NCBI GenBank assembly: GCA_012934845.2
Contig: WNNJ02003813.1
Span: forward strand, 1-64,000
Length of the DNA: 64,000 nucleotides
Origin: Pomphorhynchus laevis
Taxonomy: Eukaryota; Acanthocephala; Palaeacanthocephala; Echinorhynchida; Pomphorhynchidae
Direction: 5' to 3'
The notes under the pieces: model-generated
Databases searched by the model: none
The model's input: only the letters and a program-made list of their open reading frames with translations
Told to the model about the DNA's origin: nothing
Part shown: in pieces, positions 22,222-32,889 of the stretch
How positions within the stretch are numbered: the first letter of the stretch is position 1
Layout: the number at the start of each line of letters is the position of its first letter
Position numbers and translations under genes: made by a program

Positions 22222-22289
22222 TGTAAGTACTTTAATAATCAATTCTTTTTTTAACGTCATTATATCATTATAATAACATATAATGATAA

Positions 22290-23521
22290 TAATAATAATA
22301 ATACAAATTTATTTAATGTGGCAAATGCGTACAAGCTGTACGCTTACAAGTCCACAAACAAAAATGAGAAAGTCAAGCAGTTAAATTGTTCAGATGGGAT
22401 CGGATTTGTCGTTTGAAGCACTGCAGGGAAGTTGATTGGCGTATATGAATGGGCAGATGATTCCACGATAGAGGAGCAGCCACCAGGAAGGAGCGGAGTC
22501 CAAAGGAGGTAGAGTAGTTTGGGACATGTAAAAGAAGGGAATTACAGGAACGCAAGGAGCAGTAAACAGGACGAGAATTATCAAGAAAAGGAAGGTTGAG
22601 AAATGAAGGGGTATGAAAAGTTACAAGGCGGAAAGCAACGATAAGAAGACGAATTTGAACACGACAATAAATTGTAGGCAAATCGAGAGAAGCAAGATGG
22701 TAGGATGTGTGATCAAAACGACGAAGACGGAGGAGAATTCGGACAGCTGCGTTGACGATGCGTTGTAGGGGAAGAAGAGTGGATTTAGGTGAGTTGGAAA
22801 ATAGACTAAGACAATAATCGAGTCTAGAAAAAAGGAGAGATGATATGAGAGTCATACAAGAAGGGAAATCGATCAATCTACGAACTTGACGGAGGTTGCG
22901 GAGTATCAAGGTAGATGAGCGTACTTTATCTCTAACGAAAGGTTTAAGTGAAAGTCGGTTGTCAAAATGGAAGCCTAGGAAAACGAGATTATCAACGATA
23001 GGAAGAATTTTAGAATTTAATGATACGGAGGGAGGTTCGAAGCCGAGGCGTCGAGGTAGGATCCACATAATTTTGGATTTATCAGGATTCAGAGAAAGGC
23101 GAAGGGAAGAAAGATGATTGGAAATTGAGACAAGGCAGTCGGAAGCAGAAACACTAAGATCGCGAATACGATAAACAGGTGCATGAGCATAGATGAGAAT
23201 GTCATCAGCATATTGCATAACATGGAAGTTAAATTTATGAGAAATCGAAGACAAATCACCAAGAAGAAGAGAGAAAAGTATAGGGCCTAATACGGAGCCT
23301 TGCGGAACACCGGACGGAATGGACGAAGGATGGGAGAGAGAAGAGTTAGAGTATACGCGAAATGTACGGTTTGATAGATATGAAGAAAACCATGATACAG
23401 TGGGTAAAGAGAAGCCATAATCATGACGAAGGCGATGGAGAAGAATCGAGTGATCGACGATGTCAAAAGCAGACGATAGATCAAGAGAAACTATGACACT
23501 ACATAATTTATGATCGCGCGA
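22290..23521 (-). mobile_element. LINE A2, 5'-truncated family-A copy with target-site duplication
   Basis: Family-A 3' part with the GCGTAC/GTACGC hairpin (about 22341-22357) and an ATT tail (22290-22305). The 9-bp sequence TAATGATAA occurs at 22281-22289 and again at 23522-23530, flanking the copy as a target-site duplication. Truncated inside the RT domain. Confidence 0.85.
22373..23521 (-). pseudogene. ORF2 C-terminal part of LINE A2
   Basis: Open and in frame from the truncation to the stop (about 383 codons), starting SRDHKLCSVIVSLDLSS. It includes the PQGSVLGP box and QYADDILIYAHAPVY, then the thumb and C-terminal region (LVFLGFHFDNRLSLKPFVRD) almost identical to A1. No start codon of its own, no EN. 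Its GTA codon at the place of the A1 stop shows the A1 stop is derived. Confidence 0.85.
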
Positions 23522-23892
23522 TAATGATAACTAAACATTAAGAAATAAATTTTAATAGACAAATATATAGACATATATCCTCAACCAATATCCACCTCAA
23601 GTAAACTCATATTAATAAAACTGGCGGGTGCGTTCCTATGTTCGATACCAGTCATTCAATTGTAGACTTTACTCTAATGTATTAAGCCTCATTAATATGT
23701 GAGACGAAATTTTATATATTATATATGCGAGACGAAATATTATATATATTTAGCTGCAAACCCTTTGATATACTCATGTTTACCGAGTCTTGGCTAAAGA
23801 CTCACATCCTTGACATAAAAATCTCCATTGATGGTTTCTTCACTATCCGCTTTAATTGCCTAGCATGTCGTTGTGAAGGTGTGATAATATAT

Positions 23893-26800
23893 TATTATTA
23901 TTGATTCAACAGCACATAAAAGCATGGCTTAATTGGTTGGTTCACTGAAGAAAAAAAACGAAAATATAATAAAAGTATCACAAATACGGAAAAGCAGCTT
24001 TCCCCATGGCATCCTCCATCCGTAATTTCTTTTTGAATTCGTTGATATTGCTACTGCACACTGTTGACTCTCCAAGCCTATTCCACAGAGATACAACTCG
24101 CCGATCAAATTGGACAGCTCGTGATTTTCTTATCCTTTCACGTCGCAGGGTTAAACCATGGCCTCGGAGGATATTGGATAAGCGCAAATGAAGACAATCT
24201 CGAAGTGGATGATCCAAATCATTAAGAATTTGCCAGACCATACTCATATCGATGTATCGGCGGGTCCACGTGACAGTCTCAAGTCTAAGTGCTTTTAATC
24301 GATCAGAGTATGACAAAAATTTCAGTTGCGGTGCTAGCTTGGTAGCTCTATGAAGTACCCTCTCTGAACTAATATGTTCTTTTGAATTTTGGGGATACAC
24401 ACACGGCGCAGCATATAGAAGACGGCTCAACACATGAGCAAAGATTAGCGGACGTAGGGCAAATTGATTGAGTGCAATGAAAGTGCGTCGAAGTTGACCG
24501 ATTATCCCAAACGCATTTGAACAAGCATGTTCAGTATGTGTGACTGTACTCAAATCACTGTTTATCCACACAACCAAGCCCTTATATTTGTTCACTCGTT
24601 CTATATCACTGCTTTGAAAGCTATAATTAGCTAAAGATTGAGCATTTCCGCCACAAACACGTAAATGTTTGCATTTTGATATATTTACAATCAACCTATT
24701 GTGCATAGCCCAATTTTCGACTTCATCGATATCCCGTTGCAGTTTAACTATATCATTGGGTGAACGAATTGCCCGCCAGATTTTCAAATCGTCTGCATAT
24801 AAAAGCATCCGAGAATCAATAAATTCCGGGAGATCGTTGATGTAGACACTAAATAACAATGGACCCAATACTGAACCTTGAGGCACCCCTATATTACATG
24901 ACAGCGAAGAAGAGTAAAAATTATCTACATGCACACAATAACTACGATTGCTTAAAAACGATTCAATCCATCTAACAAGCAAAAATGTAATTCCACTTTT
25001 CTCTAGTTTATTTAGGAGGAATCTATGGTCTACTCTGTCAAATGCCTTAGAAAAATCGAAGAATATGATGTCAGTAGCAATGGATACGGCTTTATTAGCT
25101 GATCAATCAATATGGGCTGCGAGTAGATCAGTAACTGTCGAATAACCCTTACGGAAACCATGTTGCTCAGAAGCTATTACATTATTCTCGCTATAAAACT
25201 TGACCATATAACCATGTATAATTCGCTCTAACATTTTACAACATAAGCAAGTAATACTTACAGGTCTGTAATTGTCTACTAAAGATCTATCACCCTTTTT
25301 GAAGATGGGGTGAATGATCGATTGTTTCCAATCTTTTGGATGAGTCGTATCAATAATAGATTGTCGAAATATGTTACAAAGTGGTGTATATATTGAGTCT
25401 GCTATTCGACGAAAATATATCGAAGGTAACAAATCAGCACCTTTTGAGTTTGTTTCTTTAAGACGATGCAGTTCAGCTAAAACTTTCTCAGAAGTTATCA
25501 AATTAGCTATGTCTAAACTAGGATATGAAACACTAGCATCTCTTATCGTCTCACTGTTCTGAATAGGTTCAGAATACTCGTTTGTAGTCTCTTTGTCCAA
25601 GTAAAAATGCCTTGAGAACACCTCAGCAAGGTCGTCTTCAATAACGCTATCAAAATATTGGCCAATTGTTTTATTAGCGTTCCTACTACTATTCACATAT
25701 AGAAAGAGAGCTTTGGGATCATGTCTACAACTATGAGCTAGACCATTTTCGAATAAAAAGCGCTTATGTCGTTTTAAAGAATTAAAGAAATTTCTCGCCT
25801 GCTTATAAACACCACATTCACAAAACCCACCCTTAAAGCATTTAAAACTGAAGTCACGAGCCTTCATCGCAGTAGCCAGCTCAGTATCAAACCAACGAGC
25901 GCTTTTCCGACTAGTCTAAGACTTCAAAGGTGAGAATTTTACCATTAGAGAATAAAGCGTCACGCGAAAATGATCCCAGCCCTCGTCAACTCCGACAACA
26001 GCCGGATCAGGCCAGCTTACTCTATGCAGATTTGATGTAATAACATTATAGTTCGCCCGAAAGACATTAATCTGACGTTTGTACCGAGCATGATAAAACA
26101 CCCTCATTTGTATATTTAGCAAAACTTTAACTACACATTGATCAGACAAACCAACAGGAGAATCGTATTGGATACTACTGATTAATTGACTGTTTGTCGA
26201 TAGGCAAAGATCAAGAAGGGAAGAACTACAACTTGAAAAGCGAGTATGTACATCAACAAATTGAGCAAGACCACAATAAGTAAAACACTCCATAAGGTCA
26301 CAAGATTCACTATCACAAGTAGGAAGAACCGTATTCGAAGTCCATTCAACATCTGGCATATTCAGATCCCCAATTATCACAGCATCACAATCTCCACGCG
26401 TATACAACTCTATCTCTTCAATGAGTTTCTTAGATATTGCCTTAGGAGCACGATACACAAGACCCAGTATGATGGGTGAGCTGTTATCAAACTTCACCTG
26501 ACACCACAAACTCTCAACTCTATCAATAGACGACTTACTCAAAACACGCACCTTAACTTCGTCTCTCATAAAGAGAGCTACGCCACCACCCCTACCCCCT
26601 ATCCAATCACTACGGAACAAAGAATAGCCTGGGATGGATACCTCAGCATCGGATACATCACAATTAAGCTAAGATTATTATAATGTAATACCAACTATAA
26701 TTGGATTAACAGACTCGATCCTAAACTTTAGCTCATCGACTTTCTGTAACAAGCTCCGAACATTACAATAAAATATACTATGACTTTTATTCACACCAGT

Positions 26801-26923
26801 GTGAGTAGTAATATTATCTCTAGCAATCTGACACACTTCAGATCCCAAATTAGCTAGGCACTTATATGCTATAAGACCTTGCCAAAACCCTCCACATTCA
26901 CAAGAGACGATACATCTAGTAGG
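23893..26923 (-). mobile_element. LINE G, CR1/Jockey-like, inserted in J
   Basis: Flanked by GATAATATAT (23883-23892) and GATCATATAT (26924-26933), a 10-bp target-site duplication with one mismatch, taken from the EN coding sequence of J. It is 5'-truncated or starts directly in ORF2, ends with an AATAATAATA tail, and has a 3' UTR hairpin GGAAAGC/GCTTTTCC near 23993-24008. Confidence 0.88.
23978..26923 (-). pseudogene. ORF2 of LINE G: EN-RT frame with several in-frame stops, no frameshift
   Basis: One frame spans about 982 codons. EN: CNVRSLLQKVDELK, then stops at the catalytic ESW site (text GITL-stop-stop-S-stop-LNCD), GGRGGGVALFMRD, VIIGDLNMPDVEW. A further stop follows PLKS (about 25916) and another, at 25103, follows LLAAHID. 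RT: NYRPVSITCLCCKMLER, FFDFSKAFDRVDH, IGVPQGSVLGPLLFSVYIND and LLYADDLKIWR (intact YADD). Decay by substitutions only, which suggests loss of function after insertion with few indels. The N-terminal 30 residues (CIVSCECGGFWQGLIAYKC) are Cys-rich and unexplained. Confidence 0.85.
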
Positions 26924-27479
26924 GATCATATATGTTAAAGATCACCTCACAACACAAGTTCTATCAACTCAAAATGATAGTACAAATCTTTGTGAGTACG
27001 CATGGGTATATGTTACCAATAGAAATGATACTAAATTCAAATTAGGTACATTTTATCGCTGCACTTTCGCTTCAATTACTTCCATCAGATCTTCAATATT
27101 AAGCAACTCGGTAAATGGTCAATCAGTCGTCTTATTGAGAGATTTCTATATGTGTCATGTTGATTGAGACACTTATAAACCGCTCCCTAGTTATGATTCT
27201 GAATCTATACTACTAGCTCCACTACAATGCAACTGTAGAACTAAAGGCAACTGCAGACAATGGATCACAGATTATACAGTAACTTCTGTTCAAATTTCAA
27301 CTAATGACATTAGTAATTTAATATCAAAGCTTAAAGTTTTCACAAGGCAGATGGACCAGGAGTTAAACACTGAATATCAATTGAACTAAATGAGATGATT
27401 TCTCCTGTAATGCAATGATATGCACTAAGTCCTTAGAGCTTGGTTCTATCAATTCGTAAGACAAATTACGTTATAACTC

Positions 27480-28683
27480 TTCGAAAGCTTTCGATAGGGT
27501 ACCACACGACGGCATAGTGTCTTAACTGTATCACAATGGACTTCATTCATATATTTGTGAGTGGGTCAGGCAATTTCTATCAAATAGATCTTTCAGAGTT
27601 TGTATGAGGGTGTGTTTTCATATTGGGTGAATGTTAATTCTGGCGTACCGCAGAGATCAGTCCTTGGCCCACTGTTCTTTATAATCTTTATTAATGATCT
27701 GCTACTCCGCTTATCATGCTCTCATCTAGCGTTTGCAGACGATCTAAATATTTGGTCGATCATTAGAAGTCCTGCTGATCGAGTATCGTTACAAAATGAT
27801 CTAAACTCTCTGATCAAGTGGTGTGATTCTACCGGACTACGGCTGAATGTTGATAAATGTGTCCTCATGCAACTAGGTCGCACTATTGAAACTCTAAGGT
27901 ACTATATTGGAGATATTGTCTTAAAGGAAGTGTCTCATCATAAAAATTTAGGGATTATTGTCCATCGATCTTGAAAACAAAGTTGAACACCGACTTCTTT
28001 CTAGGTAAAGCTACTAGGGCGTTATATTGTATTAAAAATGCATTCCTCAGGTTAAGCTGTCGTATGTTTAAGAGGTTATTCATCTCCATCGTCAGGCCAC
28101 ACTTGGGGTACTGCATTCAGGCTTGTTTTCCTGTCACTAAGCAAGAACTATTAGACCTGGAGTCTATTCTTAGGCGCGGATCGAGGCTCTGTATTGGCTT
28201 AAGTGCCATTGACTATTATGTACGTCTAAGTCGTATTGAGATGTTGTCGGTACGTGAGAGGTTCTTATCCTTTGAAATGCTATGCCTATGGCATATGTCG
28301 AATGATGCAGTGGGTTATCCCACCGATGTAATCACTAGGCGGTTAGGTCAGTTGCGGAGACTGACCGCATTTCTCTGCATTAATTAAAGTTCGTGATACA
28401 TCAATTCACGAATGTTGAAATTGTCATGAAAAAAAATGTTGAAATTATCATGTGAAATTTTCCGATACATTTTGTATCGTTAAAAAATACAGTCTTGTAT
28501 AAATTTGGATTTGGCAGATTAACAAAAGTGTATAGATTCTCAAGGAGAGGAATTAACATGTGGAATTCGTTGCCTGAGGAAGTCGTTGCAGCCTCCAGTT
28601 TGAGAACGTTTAAATCACGATGCTACAAATTGATACGTGGACAATGCCGCTATTCAACACTATCACTGGAATACCCTAATTAG
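27480..28683 (+). pseudogene. RT remnant of LINE J
   Basis: SSKAFDRVPHDG (motif A) and WVRQFLSNRSF lie in one frame, then 27600-27974 reads VNSGVPQRSVLGPLFFIIF and LAFADDLNIW with an intact FADD box. The frame shifts at 27971, and 27971-28387 holds the thumb (RPHLGYCIQACFP). A 122-bp foreign repeat interrupts it at 28369-28490, after which the C-terminus resumes (INMWNSLPEEVVAASSLRTF). Not functional. Confidence 0.8.
28369..28490 (+). repeat. Short dispersed repeat R100, copy 1 (inside LINE J)
   Basis: Begins ATTTCTCTGCATTAATTAAAG and ends GTATCGTTAAAAAATAC. It interrupts the RT C-terminus of J and matches 31326-31430 closely apart from an internal duplication around TGTTGAAATTGTCATG. No terminal inverted repeats seen. 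Possibly a small non-autonomous element or a 5' UTR piece of an E-like LINE. Confidence 0.75.
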
Positions 28684-28764
28684 CTACGTTGACTGACCAT
28701 TTGCTTTTCTTCTTTTCGGACTCTGCCTGAATAGCCTTTTGGCTTTGGTATGTATTTTTTTTAA

Positions 28765-30085
28765 ATGAGAGAGATTTATTATTATAATAAACAAAAAATT
28801 TTGTTTTTCCGAAAATGAGTACGGGAAAATTCCTATTTGTTACTGTTCTGGTTGTAATACTGCTCGCTCGCCTAAACGCAGTGGCTTACCACGGGATGAG
28901 CGTGGACTTCGCAAACTAGCAGATATTGACCGAGCGATTTCGAAGCTGATCTTTCTCTTAAGTTTCACTGCTAAATCACTGTAACTTAAGGGTCCTTTTT
29001 GTGCTAGCGTCGATGCAATTGTTTTTACTAACATGCTAGCTTCTTTGCCAAATCCTCCTGCTGTTGAAAAGACTAATCGAACAAATAAACTGTTTTCAAT
29101 TCTTCCCACTCTTTCACTGTACTTCGATTTTTTCCGGTTTTCGTTGTACTCAAAGGCCGATTCAGGTGCACGAGTAATGTTTGATTGAGCTTGTGTTGAA
29201 AATACATTAACGTCGTAGAACGTTCGCTCGAATCGAGAACCGTAAACACCAGAGCATAATATATCTAGCCGTGCACATTGATTGTTCGTTGTCGCTGAGT
29301 TTTCAAAGGTAATATTATCGGGAACATTCATTAACTCGTTCAATTCCGACATTGTGGCCAACTAAGCTCAGAGCACTTGCTATTGTATCCCGGACTGCAT
29401 TATGTCGGATGATCGGTAGTGCTCCATAATTGCATGATAGTGCGTGCGCTAAGGTTATATTCGACCCGCAGTAACACAATCGCTCATCGAGACCTTGATC
29501 CAAATTACCATATCGTGCGTTGATTGCATCGGTGAATTCATTGATGGATAGATAAAATATCTCGTATTTTAGCGGTAAGGCACTTAGCCACGATGAGGCA
29601 CCAAGATGTGCCGCATGTTTGATGGTGTTTTGTAGGGAGGGAGCTAGGTCGGTTAGTATTTTTGATACACGATCTAGATGTGCTTGATGTCGGAATCGCG
29701 TAATTTCATGAAGTACTGTGTTTTGCTTTTCGCGTAGACTATCACCTAAAGAGTCTCCATCATAAGTCGATAGAAGCATTCTTGATGATGTTTTCTCAAT
29801 ATGAGCGGTAAATAATGGGTTGGCGATCCCTATTCCTCTTAGCTTGAAAGGGGAGCAGAGTATATTCGACATTTCATTGGTTAGCTTAAATGTAGCCAAT
29901 TTAAGGAGCAAGTTGGATTTTATGTTATCTTCTAATTCATTCCATACCTTTTCAATGATGTTGCATGCACCCATTATGTGAATCCACTTCGACTGAATTG
30001 AATTGACCATTCCTGAATATGCAACGTGCGGATCATTTTAGTTACTACGCACAATCTCTCGATTAAATGGTATATATTGGAATAA
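28765..30085 (-). mobile_element. RLE-type non-LTR element D4, 5'-truncated
   Basis: Minus-strand D-family copy that keeps the region after the RT core and the nuclease. Bordered on the 3' side by TTATTATTATAATAA (about 28778-28793) and on the 5' side by AATAATAATAAC (about 30081-30092), again TAA repeats. More diverged than D3. Confidence 0.8.
28840..30055 (-). pseudogene. D4 ORF fragment: RT thumb and restriction-like endonuclease, frameshifted
   Basis: The first segment (about 30055-29315) reads IERLCVVTK, FKLRGIGIANP, LGASSWLSALPLK and the zinc-knuckle LCYCGSNITLAHALSC followed by RHNAVRDTIASAL. The frame then shifts near 29340, and 29361-28840 carries CARLDILCSGVYG, TFYDVNVFSTQAQS and KYSERVGRIENSLFVRL, the nuclease core. 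All expected metal-binding positions appear present in sequence but the frame is split, and a second shift lies near 30025. Confidence 0.8.
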
Positions 30086-30109
30086 TAATAACTATACGGA
30101 AAAACGGTT

Positions 30110-31290
30110 TATCTTTAAATAGTGATAACTTTCGCCCTATACCACTTTCAGCTCTGTTAAAAATAAAGGATGTGCTTTTGAAGTTTTTTCGACATATGTA
30201 CTTGGATTCTGTTCATAACGGCCAATTTAATTTATGACATAATATAAGTACTAAAGTTGTAGTAATAAGTTGTAGCAGAGTACCATAATACGGTACTCTG
30301 CTACAATTTATTAATACTATATACCATGTTATTGATGACGTAATGAACATAGTTAGAATTATAGAACTAGATTTTAAAAAATCTTTTGATTAAGTAAATC
30401 ATAAAAGCTATTAAATAAGCTTAATGTTCAGAATTTTCCGAAATAGCAAATTTCTTGGTTGAGGCCATATTTGTCTGATCGAAGTCAAAGTGTAGTTATT
30501 GAGCAAATACACTCAGATTGGAAATTTACGCATCGAGGAGTACCACAAGGAGGATCCTTATCCCCACGTATTTTCAACATGTATTTAAATGATCTAGCAC
30601 TGAATTCAAACGAATGTAGGTTCGTCAAATACGCTGATGATTAAGTATAGTGATAAGACGTAAGTTTCACGAAGCTGTTTGGTTGTTCAGTTTTAACTAT
30701 TCGCAGTAATACAATAGTCAGTTGATAGCATATTTATTTAAATATCATGAAGTGTTGTGAACTCGTTCATTATTAAAGGAGAACGCGTGATGAACCGATC
30801 ATTACCTTGAAAATTAATGCAACCGAGTTACAACGAGTTTCAGCAGTAAGAATTCTTTAAGTCACTATTACATATAATCTATCATGGGATATACACCAAG
30901 AATACTCTTAACAGATCCTATTCAAGATTGTTTATTTCGAAACGCCTTGAATATTTAGGCATCAATCCATTGTCATGTCATTCATATAAAAGTCTAATAT
31001 TGAACATACATATGCCTACCCACTTTTATCAACATGTCGATAAAAGATCGAAAACAACTAAATCGTATATACAAAAAAGCTTTGAAATGCGTTATAAAAA
31101 CTCCTTTAAACCTAATATTTTTATTTGAAAAAATATTTTATCGCCATGAAAATAATATCACTTTCGCAAAAAGTTTCAAAAATATGCTGGCCTAATCCTT
31201 TGATAGTTGAAACTCAAGAGGTTTGGGATTATTTAAAGACAAAGTTACATGGAGGATGCCCATTTATTCTCTTCTACTCGTCCAACACAT
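30110..31290 (+). pseudogene. LINE fragment K: RT remnant
   Basis: Decayed RT: ELDFKKSFD (motif A, then a stop), RPYLSDRSQSVVIEQ, THRGVPQGGSLSPRIFN and RFVKYADD, which is followed at once by a stop. Beyond it RISAVRIL and later pieces suggest the thumb and C-terminus in other frames to about 31290. Not closely similar to A, B, E or G, so a further APE-type LINE family. Confidence 0.65.
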
Positions 31291-31325
31291 AAACAAAATC
31301 GTCGTCCACACTAACTAGGCACTGA

Positions 31326-31430
31326 ATTTCTCTGCATTAATTAAAGTGCGTGATACATCAATTCTCGAATGTCAAAAGGGCAAACTATCATGTGAAATTT
31401 ACCTATACATTTGATATCGTTAAAAAAACT
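31326..31430 (+). repeat. Short dispersed repeat R100, copy 2 (upstream of LINE E)
   Basis: Matches 28369-28490 from ATTTCTCTGCATTAATTAAAG to TATCGTTAAAAAA. Directly downstream comes CTTACATTCCAG, which resembles the 5' leader of C (ACATACATTCCAG), so this copy could mark or belong to the 5' end of E. Confidence 0.7.
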
Positions 31431-31653
31431 TACATTCCAGATTTTTCATGCCCATGAGATCGCTACACTCGCTGGTTGAGCATAATCTCTCGATAAAAGA
31501 TCATGCATATTAAAGATCGATCACCTAAAAGAGTTTGAGAGATTAATATACACACAAATTACAGCTGCTTAATAAACTACTTACAAATTGGAACTACTTA
31601 CACAATACAAATTCGACACAGACAATTATACCGAAGAACCAATATCAAACATC

Positions 31654-32889
31654 ATGGTCAAACAGAGGAAGACTACAAAGCGAGCTATTGCAACAAAGTT
31701 TGTGGATCATCAGATTCAATGTTCTAGTGAAGATTGTAGTGTGTGGACAAGTGTATCGTTTCCGGAGGAAAAGAAATCTGCGCTATCGAATAAATCATTT
31801 TACTGTGGGTACTGCTGCGCATCTTTGCTAATTCATTTGAAGGGCCATTGTGACGAGAAAATATCTACAAATGCTTCGGAAAGGAACACATATTCAAAAA
31901 GTTGCATCGATCGGGAAGTACAAAGTTCTGGCGAATCAGATACCTATAAAGATATACCCATTCAAGAGTTTCACGTTCAGAACACTAAAAATACAAATAG
32001 CGAAATACCAAGTTCATCCCGTATCTGGAAAAAAGGTCATCCAAATTCACGCGTGATGCAAACGTTGAGTAAGAAATTTGAAGGCAATAGTGCGTCGTCA
32101 ATATCGGTTGTTAGTGGTGAGCCGTCGGTGTCGCTGGACAATGATGCTTTGAAGGTATCGGACAATTACGAAGTATCGTCTATATCGGTGATTAATGATT
32201 ATCGCAATGAAATCGGTATAACTGGAGTCACCGATGAACGAGCTTCACACAATGATACAGACGTCGATATAGATAATGTTCACTCAGCTTTCAAGTGTAT
32301 TTGTTCAAATGAGATGGAACAAGGGCGAGACGCAAGAAGCAAACCGGATGAGGGTGGTGACGGCAGCGATTCTTTCAGCAAAAAAACGTATTTTGATAAT
32401 AAAAGTCACACAGATCGCAATCATACATTAAATAGGGGCTGTAACATACTTATTTGGGGTTTAGATGAGTCATCAGCCTCAAGTGCACAGGAGCGGCTTG
32501 ATGATGATATTGCCGGTTTACGTGTGTTCTTTTCTAATTTGCTCGAAAAAGGTGAGGAAGAGGTCGCATCGTCTATTTTAGTAAGGCAGCTCTATAGGTT
32601 GGGTAAGAAAAACGATAGATCACGATTGCTAAAGGTTGTGTTAGGATCGGCAGAGCAAGCAAAGTGTCTTTTAGACCGTGGTTATCGACTTAAAGGTAAC
32701 AAAATACGAATTTTACGTGATCTTTCTCTCGAAGACAGGCAAAAATTGAAGGATATCAAGGCGGAACTTCATTACAGGCTGCAAAACGGTGAATCGAATC
32801 TGTGCATTCGAAATTTTCGGGTTGTGAGGTGGCGTCCTGCAGTTCGATGGAGATCGATCAATCTTTCTCTAGACCTTACAACGCCATGA
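31654..32889 (+). CDS. ORF1 of LINE E: four-Cys finger and RRM-like RNA-binding protein, 411 aa
   Basis: ATG at 31654 (MVKQRKTTKR); the frame is open 66 nt further upstream but without an ATG. C23-x4-C28 (CSSEDC), W31 and C51-x2-C54 (CGYC) make a PHD-like half finger shared with ORF1 of B1 and C. A Ser/Asp-rich linker follows, then NILIWGLDESSASSAQ, LVRQLYRLGKKNDRSR and GYRLKGNKIRILRDLS, an RRM-like fold with a basic tail, ending VVRWRPAVRWRSINLS. Expected to bind the LINE RNA. It overlaps ORF2 by 43 nt. Confidence 0.85.
   Translation: MVKQRKTTKRAIATKFVDHQIQCSSEDCSVWTSVSFPEEKKSALSNKSFYCGYCCASLLIHLKGHCDEKISTNASERNTYSKSCIDREVQSSGESDTYKDIPIQEFHVQNTKNTNSEIPSSSRIWKKGHPNSRVMQTLSKKFEGNSASSISVVSGEPSVSLDNDALKVSDNYEVSSISVINDYRNEIGITGVTDERASHNDTDVDIDNVHSAFKCICSNEMEQGRDARSKPDEGGDGSDSFSKKTYFDNKSHTDRNHTLNRGCNILIWGLDESSASSAQERLDDDIAGLRVFFSNLLEKGEEEVASSILVRQLYRLGKKNDRSRLLKVVLGSAEQAKCLLDRGYRLKGNKIRILRDLSLEDRQKLKDIKAELHYRLQNGESNLCIRNFRVVRWRPAVRWRSINLSLDLTTP

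Larger units (their letters stand above)
18927..22255 (-). mobile_element. RLE-type non-LTR element D1, apparently complete
   Basis: Intact single ORF (21964-19028), a 3' UTR holding CCCATTTGCGGG (18957-18975), a 3' flank of TAATGATAATAATAAT (about 18895-18927), and a 5' region with a 16-bp tandem array (22022-22221) and leader. Whether the array belongs to the element or to a neighbour is not proven. It is a candidate active copy and the reference for D2-D4. Confidence 0.85.
23745..28750 (+). mobile_element. LINE J, Jockey/CR1-like, split by insertion of G
   Basis: The EN text runs 23745-23892 (FDILMFTESWLKTHILDIK, CRCEGVII) and resumes in frame at 26934 (YVKDHLTTQVLS), so one element was interrupted by G. 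RT pieces follow at 27480-28683, and a 3' UTR hairpin AGCC-TTTT-GGCT (28733-28744) precedes the end. Related to E by NDLLLRL, HLAFADD and the matching 3' hairpin. Many stops and shifts: an old copy. Confidence 0.8.

Noticed and set aside
21997-22260. 87-codon minus-strand ORF through the 16-bp array
   Set aside because: Same cause; it precedes and does not join the D1 ORF in a meaningful way.
585-26923. Non-standard genetic code suggested by in-frame stops in A1, B1 and G ORF2
   Set aside because: TAA, TAG and TGA all appear as true terminators (D1 and C end in TAA, LIN-7 in TAG, E in TGA), and sister copies have sense codons at the A1 and B1 stop positions, so these are mutations.
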